From Epiperipatus broadwayi (lineage: Eukaryota; Onychophora; Udeonychophora; Euonychophora; Peripatidae): DNA of 64,000 nucleotides. The notes beneath the pieces were generated by a model that did no database searches, had not been told where the DNA came from, and saw only the letters and a program-made list of their open reading frames with translations. The position numbers were made by a program, and so were the translations under genes. The stretch covers positions 620,001-684,000 of the forward strand of contig JAQFVV010006507.1 in the NCBI GenBank assembly GCA_028023455.1, given 5' to 3'. Every line of letters starts with the position of its first letter. The first letter of the stretch is position 1. Below, piece after piece: positions 40,812-53,500 of this stretch.

Positions 40812-42302
40812 GTTTTACTGTACCAGACCAAAACTCCCCTGCAGATTTTCTAATTTTAATCTTGCACTGAGCATGAAGTGAACTAGATTTAACAGGAAAA
40901 GAAATGGATACCAATTTAGCCGATTGTCTGTACGTTATGTATATTGGTACTTACAGCTAAACTGATAGAAAGAGTGGATTGACAGGACTCTTTCAGTTAA
41001 AAACACCCTTTAGTTGATATCTTATTTGAATGCCTGAATATTTAGAACAATGGCAAGTACACACCTTTGAAAAATCTATTTACAAAATAGACCTTTGCAC
41101 GCCACTTCTAGAAAAGAATAAAAGTGAATATATTTCCCCTCCCAGAAGGATGTGCAAAACCATATGTTCAGCAGAGCATAAGAATAAGATTTAACACCCT
41201 GGTAGAGCTATATCCCTTGTGGCTAGCTCAGTCACGCTACATCCAGGGTCTTCAAATGGGTAAGTTAAATAATTATTACAGGTACATGGTTGATAAGGAA
41301 AGAATACATTTTTATCAATATAATTAATAATATGAAAACAAAACAAGTTTAATATTATGATTAAATATTTATTTAATCCCAAATAACCACCACTGTTTCA
41401 TACTAATGATGATATAATAAAAAATACTAAATAATTAATGATCACAAACCCATATATATATTCGAAGTATTGAAATAGATAAAATACAATTTTAAATAAG
41501 AAAAATAATAAAACTAAAGCTATTTGCAATGTTTATAAGTAATGGAAGTGGTCTGAGCTTTTTACCCTGTAGAAATAAGTTATACTTTGTGTGATTTGAT
41601 ACACAGATATGAGATTTTCGGTTGTACAGGCATACGCTTTTACTGATGACTTTGAAACTTTTTTATCGATAGCAAATATAACAATAAAAATAATTATGCA
41701 TATGTATCTTTGCATTATGAAATATTTCACTATAAAGTTGTGTTAGTTCAGATACTATATAGTATGCAACATGAGGTACTAAATCTATTTCCTTTTTGCT
41801 ATAGATAAATTCCTATACATGTATATATGTACAGCACAATTATACACTTACTATTTTAAATATAAAGTTATTAAAGGACTTGCTTACAGGGAATCTATAA
41901 TAGATCCCTTCTTACACGCATCATGAGGTACAGCAGTAACAAAAAAAATAACTTAAAAAAAGATATACGGTTAAATACATTTTTAGATATTCAACATGAA
42001 ATATCATATTTACTGAATATTATAAGCGTATGTACAAATATTTACACATGTATATTTAAAATATACAAACCATCATACAATTACAAATATCCAGTAACGC
42101 CCTCTGTTTAAAGATCTATATCTCAATAATAGCAAACCTTAAAATGATACCACTTTAAGGTTGTATGCTAAACGATGTTAAATATTGAAATACAGACCTA
42201 CTCAAACACAGAGCATGAAATTTTAAATAAGCAAACGATCTTAAATTTTGCTAATAAACTAACAAGTTTACAAAGTTATTAAAGACAAACTAAACATTAG
42301 AT

Positions 42303-42460
42303 TTGAGACCGAAAACCGCTTGTTTACGCATTAAAAAAAGTTTACAATTTCGACCGCAATAGCGTGCAAACCGTATACGTCACAGTCACGCTTTTTTTTT
42401 CTTTCTCTCCGCCATTTTTCTATCTTTTTGTACGTCTAAAAATTTTTTCTGTGCGATGAA
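42303..42460. promoter_or_regulatory. CpG-rich promoter-like block with YY1-like and CRE-like sites
   Basis: About a dozen CpG dinucleotides fall in 150 bp of otherwise CpG-poor sequence. CCGCCATTTT (complement AAAATGGCGG) matches the YY1 core often found at animal transcription starts, and TACGTCACAG contains a CRE-like half site. It is preserved in the duplicate at 60541-60698. A promoter is inferred, not shown. Confidence 0.45.
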
Positions 42461-44133
42461 AATTAGATTTTTTATAGCAATTTTTGTAAAGTACATTATT
42501 AAAATTTTGTAATTTTTTTTATCTTTCTAGATTTTATCAACCGATAAAAAAAATATACGGAGAAAACAATTATTTTCACCGCTAAACGTAATTACGTTTA
42601 TAACGAACTTTTCTGTTGATGTGTTTGATTTTGAGGTTTCGTATTCCCCATTACCTGTAAGTATTCAACATTCATCATCATCATCTCCCACTAATATATA
42701 ATAATTGCTTGTAATTCCTTTGGGTTATTTATTTTATTTTATTTACTGTTTTTATACATTTCATTGTAGATAAGTTTTTATTCATTTTATAGCATACTTT
42801 GCTATTATGGTTTGCTATATAATAATGCATAATTTAACTCACTCTTACCCTCATGATATTCCAATAATGTAGTAATTATTTTTTACATGCATAACTTAGA
42901 ATTTACTACGTTTTTATTCATTTCATTGTAGATAACTTTTTATTCATTTTATAGCATACTTTGCAGATAACTTTTTATTCATTTGATAGCATACTTTGCT
43001 ATTATGGTTTGCTATGTAATAATGCATAATTTAGCTCACTCTTACCCTCATGATATTCCAATAATGTAGTAATTATTTTTTACATGCATAACTTAGAATT
43101 TACTACGTTTTTATTCATTTCATTGTAGATAACTTTTTATTCATTTTATAGCATACTTTGCAGATAACTTTTTATTCATTTGATAGCATACTTTGCTATT
43201 ATGGTTTGCTATGTAATAATGCATAATTTAGCTCACTCTTACCCTCATGATATTCCAATAATGTAGTAATTATTTTTTACATGCATAACTTAGAATTTAC
43301 TACATTTTTATTCGTTTCATTATAGATAACTTTTTATTTATTTGATCTGCATACTTTGCTATTATGGTTTGCTATGTAATAATGCATAATTTAGCTCACT
43401 CTTACCCTCATGATATTCCAATAATGTAGTAATTATTTTTTACATGCATAACTTAGAATTTACTACGTTTTTATTCATTTCATTGTAGATAACTTTTTAT
43501 TCATTTTATAGCATACTTTGCAGATAACTTTTTATTCATTTGATAGCATACTTTGCTATTATGGTTTGCTATGTAATAATGCATAATTTAGCTCACCCTT
43601 ACCAGTTGCTCCACATCATCATCATCAGTTATTTTTGAAATTGATTTTGCTCATGCATTTATATTTTCAACAATTTGCAAACTGTCTTCAAACTATCCAC
43701 TCTGTTCTGTGAAACTAACAAGGTGAAAAAAATAAATACCTCACAATGCTGAATCAACAGTCATCATCATCTCCCACTCATATATAATAATTGCTTGTAA
43801 TTCCTTTTGATTATTTATTTTATTTTATTTACTATGTTGTTATTCATTTTATTTTAGAAACAAATTTTTAAATTATTTATTTGCATATTTGGCAATTATG
43901 ATCTGCCATGAAATAATGCATAATTTATCTCGCCCACCCCTGATTTTTCAATAATATAGTCATTATTTTTTACCCCCATAACTTAGAATTTACTAAAGTT
44001 ATTACTGTTATTTTTTTTTTTGATCCTCACTAAAACCTTGCATTTCTAATAGATATCCCGCATAGAGGGCCTAGAAAAACAACTGCTTGCAAAAATAGAA
44101 CACATAGAGTGTCAAGCATCTAAAAGAAATTGA
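42456..44133 (+). CDS. hypothetical three-exon small protein inside the nested element
   Basis: A frame-consistent model: ATG at 42456 to 42485 (10 codons), donor GTAAAG, acceptor TTTCTAG (42524-42530), a 42-codon open exon 42531-42656 ending at donor GTAAGT, then acceptor TTCTAATAG and a 26-codon exon 44053-44130 with stop TGA at 44131. All junctions are phase 0. The last exon is charged and could extend a coiled coil (RIEGLEKQLLAKIEHIE). The second intron (about 1.4 kb) contains the minisatellite. The first intron, about 45 bp, is very short. No protein family is recognised. It sits just downstream of the CpG-rich block. Chance exons in AT-rich DNA are a real alternative. Confidence 0.3.
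42775..43615. repeat. minisatellite, 197-bp period
   Basis: AATGCATAATTTARCTCAC recurs at 42824, 43021, 43218, 43381 and 43578, giving periods of 197, 197, 163 and 197 bp. Each unit contains duplicated TAACTTTTTATTCATTT-like phrases. The array is also present in the duplicate (about 61013-61850). Confidence 0.9.
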
Positions 44134-44513
44134 AATGGTCACCTTTTGCCACATTACACCAACAATCTGTAACTCAGGTAGGTCATGTTATATATTATTT
44201 TTTTCTGCATTTTATGACGAATGTGATGAAGCTGTCTATGAAATTGTCATTTTAGGCTATATCTTTCAAAATTGAGAGTTTGTGAACCAATGTAAAAATA
44301 AAGATATATAAAATGTGAAAAATCTCCTTTCTTTAATTATTTTTTTGTGGTAATGACTATTTTATCAGCTTCATTACATTCTTTCATATTTGCACTTTCT
44401 AAAAATGTATATATATTTGTTATTTATTGTAATAAATTAGACATTTCATTTAAAATTGTATGTCCTGTAATTTTTCTGTGAACTCAAAATGGCCGTTCAG
44501 GTCACAAGGGGTT

Positions 44514-45318
44514 AAATTCCTCCCAAACTATAAATGAAAAGAAAGTTACTGTTAACACTAACTGAAATAATTATAGAAAATATACAAACCATCATACAAT
44601 TACAAATATCCAGTAACGCCCTCTGTTTAAAGATCTATATCTCAATAATAGCAAACCTTAAAATGATACCACTTTAAGGTTGTATGCTAAACGATGTTAA
44701 ATATTGAAATACAGACCTACTCAAACACAGAGCATGAAATTTTAAATAAGCAAACGATCTTAAATTTTGCTAATAAACTAACAAGTTTACAAAGTTATTA
44801 AAGACAAACTAAACATTAGATTTTAATCTTTAAATTCCTCCCAAACTATAAATGAAAAGAAAGTTACTGTTAACACTAACTGAAATAATTATAGAAAATA
44901 TACAAACCATCATACAATTACAAATATCCAGTAACGCCCTCTGTTTAAAGATCTATATCTCAATAATAGCAAACCTTAAAATGATACCACTTTAAGGTTG
45001 TATGCTAAACGATGTTAAATATTGAAATACAGACCTACTCAAACACAGAGCATGAAATTTTAAATAAGCAAACGATCTTAAATTTTGCTAATAAACTAAC
45101 AAGTTTACAAAGTTATTAAAGACAAACTAAACATTAGATTTTAATCTTTAAATTCCTCCCAAACTATAAATGAAAAGAAAGTTACTGTTAACACTAACTG
45201 AAATAATTATAGAAAATATACAAACCATCATACAATTACAAATATCCAGTAACGCCCTCTGTTTAAAGATCTATATCTCAATAATAGCAAACCTTAAAAT
45301 GATACCACTTTAAGGTTG
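44514..45318 (+). repeat. 318-bp direct tandem repeats (2.5 units)
   Basis: AAATTCCTCCCAAACTATAA starts at 44514, 44832 and 45150, exactly 318 bp apart. The third unit stops after about 169 bp, where the sequence flips orientation. Units are nearly identical. A further partial copy opens the element at 42059. Confidence 0.95.
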
Positions 45319-45715
45319 TATACTGGATATTTGTAATTGTATGATGGTTTGTATATTTTCTATAATTATTTCAGTTAGTGTTAACAGTAACTTTCTTTTC
45401 ATTTATAGTTTGGGAGGAATTTAAAGATTAAAATCTAATGTTTAGTTTGTCTTTAATAACTTTGTAAACTTGTTAGTTTATTAGCAAAATTTAAGATCAT
45501 TTGCTTATTTAAAATTTCATGCTCTGTGTTTGAGTAGGTCTGTATTTCAATATTTAACATCGTTTAGCATACAATCTTAAAGTGGTATCATTTAAGGTTT
45601 GCTATTATTGAGATATAGATCTTTAAACAGAGGGCGTTATTGATATTTGTAATTGTATGATGGTTTGTATATTTTCTATAATTATTTCAGTTAGTGTTAA
45701 CAGTAACTTTCTTTT
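45319..45715 (-). repeat. inverted copy of the 318-bp unit at the element's right end
   Basis: 397 bp read as the complement of about 1.25 units, ending CTTTCTTTT before the target duplication. With the direct unit before it, it forms an inverted repeat that begins at TTGTATACTGGATATTTG. Confidence 0.9.
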
Positions 45716-46942
45716 ACATGTATATTTATATATGACGAATTTTAGGAGTAACAAGAGAGAAACAAATAGCAACAAAAAAAAAAGAATCTCATTGCAACCT
45801 TTGTTGAAAGTATTAGAATTTGAAATAGAAAAATTGACTCAAAAGATTTAAGTAAAAGCTTTAACATTTATACCCGTAATAACTGTAAATTCAATATACA
45901 TATGCAAGAGACAACTCTCTTTTTTTAAATGATTAATAATAATAATAATAATAAAAATAATAATATATTTAATCAGAAATATTAAAGTTAATTATTTCAA
46001 TATTAATGAAATATCTTAAAATAAACTTATGTCTGCATCTTCATTCTTCTCCTCTGGGATCTGAGTGGGATTCAAGTCAATTGGCTGTGCGGTGAGGATT
46101 TCATCTATTTATCAAGGCAGCGTTTGTCATCATCGTGGGTGGCTGGAACTGGCATGGTCACATCTTGGCTGCTTGGGACAGAGAAAGGGTGGTGTTCTGG
46201 CTGGTTGTCTACCCCACGGTCATTTTACTGGACTCTCTGGTAGATTGCTTCATATTTTCCTCTGTTTGCATATGATAATAATTTTTATTAAATGTTCATT
46301 TGCTATCTTGACTAGTTCATCAAATCTTAAGAAATCCTTAGTTCTTAAAAGAACTGTACAATGGATTTCTTCTTAGAAAATATATGTTGTATTCTAGTCC
46401 ATAAATTAATCTCCAAGTGGCTAGATGGTTTATCAATTCTGGAGCCAAAGTAGTGAATGACTTGCCTGGAACATCTGCCAAAGAAAGAATGAATCCCACA
46501 GCACTACCAATCCCACTCATAAGAACCAATTCAGATATCCCTCTGAGAAGAATGAATCAGCCAATCGTTTTAATTTAGTGTATCACTTAGATTATAAACA
46601 TTCCTTTATATTTTTCAGATTAAATTCTACATTTTAAGTTTGACACAATGGTTTCCATCTTGAATAACCTAGACCACTTGCTTACAAAATCAATTCAAAA
46701 GAATTTTTTAAAAAGATAACAGTTTAATTATAGCATTATCAAACCTTTTGCTTTTGATCAGATTTTTGCAAAAACAATTAACATTTTTTTTTTTTTTTTG
46801 CTTGTGGAATAAAATTACAATCTTTGGAAAGGTAATTAAAAAATATACAAGTATGTTGGAAAACAAAAAAGCAAATAGATATAATGACATATCATAAAAA
46901 ATATACAAAAGGAAAAACAAAAAAAAACACATGAGTTTATTA

Positions 46943-47442
46943 NNNNNNNNNNNNNNNNNNNNNNNNNNNNNNNNNNNNNNNNNNNNNNNNNNNNNNNNNN
47001 NNNNNNNNNNNNNNNNNNNNNNNNNNNNNNNNNNNNNNNNNNNNNNNNNNNNNNNNNNNNNNNNNNNNNNNNNNNNNNNNNNNNNNNNNNNNNNNNNNNN
47101 NNNNNNNNNNNNNNNNNNNNNNNNNNNNNNNNNNNNNNNNNNNNNNNNNNNNNNNNNNNNNNNNNNNNNNNNNNNNNNNNNNNNNNNNNNNNNNNNNNNN
47201 NNNNNNNNNNNNNNNNNNNNNNNNNNNNNNNNNNNNNNNNNNNNNNNNNNNNNNNNNNNNNNNNNNNNNNNNNNNNNNNNNNNNNNNNNNNNNNNNNNNN
47301 NNNNNNNNNNNNNNNNNNNNNNNNNNNNNNNNNNNNNNNNNNNNNNNNNNNNNNNNNNNNNNNNNNNNNNNNNNNNNNNNNNNNNNNNNNNNNNNNNNNN
47401 NNNNNNNNNNNNNNNNNNNNNNNNNNNNNNNNNNNNNNNNNN
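46943..47442. other. assembly gap (500 N)
   Basis: Exactly 500 Ns, so probably a nominal-length gap. It hides the 5' end of the Ty3-like element and its target site. Confidence 0.99.
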
Positions 47443-50400
47443 TGAAGTTACGTACAGCCCAGGCACACAGACCACTACAGATCCACATACACACGTACAC
47501 ATATATATATACAGCTTAGTATAATGGATTGTAGCAGTATAAAGAAATGTTGAAAATTAAGAGATTGTTTGTGGCATAGTTTGCAGTAAACGTGCCCTAT
47601 GTTTGTGAGTATGATTTTTAAAGCTTTGAGAAAAAAACAGATACTCATTATACAAAAGGCACATTTAGAAACCAGTCTAGAATAAATTTAAAAAATACTG
47701 CACATTTAAAATAGTTAATGAAGATGTATACTATGTTATTTTAAAGAAATTTTAGTAATAATAAATGCAATATTATATATACATAAAAACACAGAAATCT
47801 CATGGTGCTAACAGTATATCTAGATGCCATGTCATACAACCTGATTCCAAATTCAGCCAGCAAATTTTTCCAGTTTTTAGTTAGGTTTTATGATTTTATT
47901 TTTATGCAGACAATTTATCAACCCAGTTAATTATCCAATATTGATTAGAAATGGGTACATGGAACAAAAAACTTTAGCCAACCATGACAGTCAGCATGAT
48001 CGAAAATTATCACTAATTCACCATTTAAATCCATTAACCGACTTATGACGAGAAGATCTTTCCAAGTTCAATCCATCTTTCTTCCAATCTCTTTCCTTTT
48101 CTTCTCCACATCACCCCTAACATACTTTTCATCTATACTTTCCTACATATGAAGTTTCTTTCTAAGACTGTTGCAATCTTCTTGAAATCCAATGAATAAT
48201 CTTTCTAAATTTACTTTCCTTTATCAGAGACTACGAAAAATCTTGAATCGTTGTTCTATGCTATAAAACAAAATTGGAGTTAGCTTTTAAGTAATCTAAT
48301 ACACTAATTATGTAAATATACTTATCTATACACTCAATAGCATATACATATTAGGGATAGTAGATAAACTATAAGATGTCTGTAGCTTAATATTTAGTTA
48401 TATAATTGGCTTACTGACATAATAACAAATCAAAATTCCTAGATTAAATAATATAAGAGTAGCTTTTCAAATGCAGTGCCATCTAGTGTGAAATCTCTTG
48501 AATAATCAAAGATTATCAGATTTTATACAAAATTCCTAATTCAATATCAAAAATCCCCATCCTTCATAATAGTTTCTTGGTGTTTGTCTTTAATAGCAAA
48601 GACTTGAAAACGAATATGGAGACATGTGTCCAGCAAATTATTAATTTGAACTTGAAATCAGCCTAAGATTTTGAAACTAAATCAATCTGTTTTATTAATT
48701 ACATAGATATGTATTCAGGTTAAGTAATTTTATATTTTAGTAACTTCCAGTTTTTTATTAATACAAATATGAACATTAAAATGGGTTCAAGTTCTATGTA
48801 ATCTGAAAACAACAGTTGACACTTCCATATTAAGTTGATTTGAATCTAATTTTTTAGGTTTGACAGGTGAAATGAAGTTAAAAATTATTACTGATGCATT
48901 TCTGCATTCCTTTCCAAACCCACATATTAAGTTCCTCATTGATAAAGGTAATGATTTAAGGAAGGAATTTACACAGAATAAAGATTTTCAGGCATCTGGC
49001 ACACCATTATCCGGGTTACTTCAGACGCATTACAGCAGAATTGCCTTTTCTTATTAATAAATATTATCAGTATCCATCACTACAAAGCAACACATGTGTC
49101 TCAGTTTAAATGATATTGATTGGTAAACAAACAGTAAATAATATAAAGACAAGAGATTACAAAGATCCACAGATTATACTCATGCAATTAATTAGTAAAT
49201 TATTTTTTTCTCACTCACAGTTAAGCCACCTAGTGTGTTTAGGTAATCAACAGGTATCAGAGAGAAAAGCACAAATTTTTATTCAAAGCCCACCACTGAT
49301 AAAAAGCATACAGAAATCTGTTCGGGAATATTGGATATGATCTTGCATTGGATAGAATTTATTAAGCATTATCATCTGACATCGAATGATTATTGAAACT
49401 CACTTAGGTGGTGATAATTATGCTGAAAGATGAACAATTTACTACTGCAAAAAATAACAAGTGTAATTTTTTTTTTGAAAATAATGCTTTTTATGTAAAT
49501 AAATTCAATTAAAAGTAAAAAAAAATTAAGTAATGTGATTCTTGATTAACCCAGTATCCTTGAAAATACTTAGAGATCTTAAAAATCTAAACCTGTTATA
49601 AAACCAAATGGGCTTTCAAATACTTTTACAAAATAATAACATACATGCAATTTAATTGTTTTATAAAAACAAAGTCTAGACTTAAGATTCTAATATTTTC
49701 TAACAATGGTAAATTAATGGAGAAAACAGATTATTTTATTTTTCTTTCCTTTTTAGTTGGCCATTTACATAAAAACATGTTATTAGCAATTTTTTTATGA
49801 TATTATTTTTTTTACTTTTTAGTTATATTTATGACATTATTTTTTAAAAATGGTTAAATTCGCAGAAAAGAAATCTGACAAAATTTATAATTTGTCAGGA
49901 TGATGATGATGATGTGGATATGATTGTATTTGGCTTCTTCAAACGAAGCAAGAATATTCAGCAAATTATGCCTAGATAAACTCGTTAGCCACTTTCATTT
50001 TCCATTCCCACTCCGTCTTTCCTATTATTTCGCTCCATCCATTTTTAAACATAATTTTAAGTCAATTTGCTGGCTTTTCGTATCTGGGGGTTCTTATCTT
50101 TTTCACAAAACTTGAGCATAAAAATTCACAATTTGTTTTCTAGAGAAAACATTTATGTTCCATAATTTATTCTTCCTATACCATCCATTATCTGTATCTT
50201 TTCTAAGCTTTCAAGTATTTATATTCTAAATTCAATAGATGCTTAATATTTTTTATAATTTTCCTACATAATTTGCACACTAAATCACCTACAGTTTTCC
50301 CATTTACATGTACATTCTTCGTTGCTAAAGATCTTGTGACGGAACTTAAAATAATAAACTACTTTCCCTTACCATTATCCTAACAACCCAACATCCAACA

Positions 50401-50545
50401 TTCTGTTTACTTACACACACTTGTAATCCTTTCACTTCCTCCATACTAAAGTTCTCCATTTCTCCAATTTCATTTTTTATTAATGCTTCTATCTCTTTAT
50501 CCCATTCTCACTACTCATAACACTCAACAATCCTCCTAACATAAC
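47443..50545. other. non-coding or unrecognised stretch
   Basis: No gene is recognised. ORFs of 65 codons (48860-49057), 76 codons (49110-49340) and 63 codons (49924-50115) lie close together on plus and could be decayed coding sequence, but they show no known motif. Confidence 0.5.
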
Positions 50546-53500
50546 CAGGCCGGGCGGAAGCGGCATGCACGCATGCTAGCATGCGGGCGCTGGCAGAAGG
50601 GGAGGCGCTGATCACTGAGAGACTAGTGATCTGGAAAAAGAAGGCGCATCTCGAGAAATTAAAATCCTACTAGTAAAAATACTATATTTGAAGAATATTA
50701 TTCTCAAATGTTTATTTACAAAAATTATTTATATAGATTATTGAAAATCATAGGCAGTCATAATATATCTATTAAATGACACACACTGAAGCAGGCTCGC
50801 AACATGCTTCAAGTTAATATTAAAAACATAAAACAATCAAACTATTATTTATCATGAAACAATAAACTAAAACATAAAGTTTATTATATTACAAATTTAA
50901 TAACAAAATGTTTATAGTACTGCTATAAAAAAAACTATAAGTAACTTTCAGCAAACACATAAATAAACATTTCCGTATATTACAAATTAGAATTTATGTA
51001 TGTATACGCGTATACATATATTTTCAGACTCATGTACATAATTTTGTAACCGCAAGAAATTTATCATAACATTAAAAACAAAACATTTTCAATTTTTCAT
51101 TTAAATAATAATTTGACATAAATATTCAAACGCGTATGCAATATATACATAGGTATAATTCCATAAATCTCAACATACCTTTTTCAGTTTACTTTTCATT
51201 TACATATTTTAATTACTGTCAAAAGTCTATTTTCTCCAGTATTACCACCAGGCTCGCAAATTAATTACACACGCTTCTGCTTACGATGTCGATCACAAAT
51301 TTTGTAATCTGTGCAAGAACTTTCGCAACACACCATAACTTCATAAAATTTTCATTGAAAGATTCAAACCGTGCTCCGGCGCCACCTGTGTTAATTAGAA
51401 AAATATAAGGATAAATAAAAGAAAAATCTTAAGTAATGGTAAAACCAAAATGTTCCAATCGTTGCAAAATCTCGATTTCTGAGTTATTTTAAATCCTGAC
51501 CATTTTTAATGTCATGGCTGAATATTTCCAATTTATTGGCTGCCTTTTTGTGTAAACAAGTTAAACAACTTCTCAGGCCTGCAACTTCTTCCTCCACGCA
51601 TGTATTTTGTATTTTGGCGCAAAGGAAGCACCTGTGTTGGACATCTAAATTAGCGACATATAATTCTAAGTACAAGACAAGATGATGTAACATAATTAGA
51701 GTCCACATTTAATTTATTTATTACATTTGAAAATTATTTTAAAGTGGCGTTCATGAGTAAAAGTACATGGAATCAAAAAATTAAGAAAAATTATCCGGCA
51801 CAAAATCATAACGCTAAGCTGAAAAATAGCAAACATTAAAAAACAGCGGATCACTCAACAACATCTTGCATCATCAACTGCTTCTGGAAATAGCTTAGTA
51901 CTCAAACAAGAACCAGAACCGTGCACATCATCTAGTTCACAGGGAACTGTTGAAAATATTGAACAAGATTTTAGTAAGAAATAGGTTAAGTGACAACAGT
52001 AAGTGTCACTGAAAGCCACCACCATCATCAAATGCACAAATTTAGAAGATCCAGCTGAATGGGAATAGAAACCGACGACAAACCACGTAGCTATTTTAGT
52101 AGAAATGGGGGCCTGTTCAAAAGAAAGATATTATATATCCGAACGATGTAAACATGGTTGCAGCTTTTTCAGATGTATATTATTATAGAAAAATGGAAAA
52201 CGGAGAAGCAGTTTTTCGAAAACGGCTTAGTTTATTCCGAAATTTTGAACCCTCGTGTTTTGCTTTTGTTGCAAAGTTTTTTGGATTTTACTTGAATGTA
52301 GCCTCATAGAAGCCGATAAGCACAATTGGAGAAATTCTAAGTGCTAATTTTACAGAGCATGAAACTAGTATGGTCTCATATGAAAAGTTTATTGAATTGG
52401 AATGAACTTGAGAAAAGATTAAAAAACAAAATTACGGTTGATTGCTCAATCTCAAAATTTATATGAAATGGAAAAGAAAACATTGGAGGAGTGTTTTGGA
52501 ATGGCTGATTGAAATTATCAAATTCCTTGGTAGTCGAAAATTTCCAAAGCATTTCAGGACTTATCTGATAAATTATACTAAAAATAACGGAAATTTTAAA
52601 ATTAATTGAATTATTTGCATAGGTTTGATCTCTCTATGGTAAATCATGTTGAGAGGGCCCTCAGATCAACAATAGGAGTACATTATTTGAGCAAAGATAG
52701 CCAAAATGAATTATTGGAAATTTTAAGTACAGCAATTAGGGAAACAATTTTATTATTCTATAAAGAAATCCAAATATTATTCTCTATTATTTTAGATTGT
52801 ATATAACTAGATGTAAGTAAAACTGAACAAAATGTGACTCCATAACTATCTGCTCTCGCTTTTTGTAATAAATGGAACATGTTAAAATTAGAGAAAATTT
52901 TTTAGGTTTCATAGATATAGGCCAGGGATTCCACTCGGATGAGGTTTATGTGACAACAATAATTGAACAATTGAAAAATGGAAGATTCCCATTGAAGATT
53001 ACGCGTATTCGGTCAAGGGTATGATAATGGGGATAACATGAAAGGCAAAAGGCTGACTCAAAATTTGATTTTAAATCTAAAAAACCCGGTGCATTTTAAT
53101 GTACCACGTGCTGCTCATTCTTTAAACTTAATCATAAACGATGAAGCCAAAGTCAATGTAGATACACTTGGTTTTTTTTGCAATTGTTCAAAAAATATAC
53201 ACTTTTTTCATCATCTTATAAACGGTGGTCAATCCTTTTTAAAATTTATTAAAACTCTTAATCCTAAACAACGATCAGAAAGATCATGGGAAAGTCATAA
53301 TTGATGCAATCCGCTCATATGTGGCATTTGAAGTTGAACTTAAGATGCACTCTATGAAATAATGAACAAATTCTAATCTTTTTTATATAGAAATTCAACA
53401 TAGGGCTTGACCACTCCGCACTCACCTTTGGTGATCACAAATTTATTTGTTCTTTAATAATTTGGCATGACAGATTAGCTAGAATAAATCCTGTCAGTAA

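Larger units (their letters stand above)
42059..45715 (+). mobile_element. nested 3657-bp element with 318-bp tandem units and an inverted end
   Basis: Flanked by the 13-bp target duplication ACATGTATATTTA (42046-42058, 45716-45728). The other LTR has a single copy of this site (near 34099), confirming insertion. Order: partial unit (42059-~42303), CpG-rich promoter-like block, possible small exons and a 197-bp minisatellite, two full 318-bp units (44514, 44832), a partial one (45150-45318), then an inverted stretch of 397 bp (45319-45715). The first unit lacks the left ~60 bp of the repeat. No transposase, RT or integrase is encoded. The tandem-plus-inverted plan and the target duplication length fit Penelope-like mobilisation better than cut-and-paste transposons, but the class is unproven. 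Confidence 0.8.
40819..46942 (-). repeat. 5' LTR of the Ty3-like element, split by a nested insertion
   Basis: The LTR parts are 40819-42058 and 45716-46942; the 5' end is lost in the run of Ns. About 200 bp of LTR should lie in the gap, judging from the 3' LTR. The phrase GTGGCTAGCTCAGT recurs at about 41218-41231. Confidence 0.85.

Noticed and set aside
41642-41665. CTGATGA followed by GAAAC in the 5' LTR as another hammerhead
   Set aside because: No stem II between the two boxes and no stem I pairing; the sister LTR lacks GAAAC.
46708-47524. Long ORFs spanning 46.7-47.5 kb on both strands
   Set aside because: They are the run of Ns read as open frame.
48860-49340. Two adjacent plus-strand ORFs (65 and 76 codons) as a possible gene
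   Set aside because: No recognisable domain, different frames, no convincing splice junction joining them.
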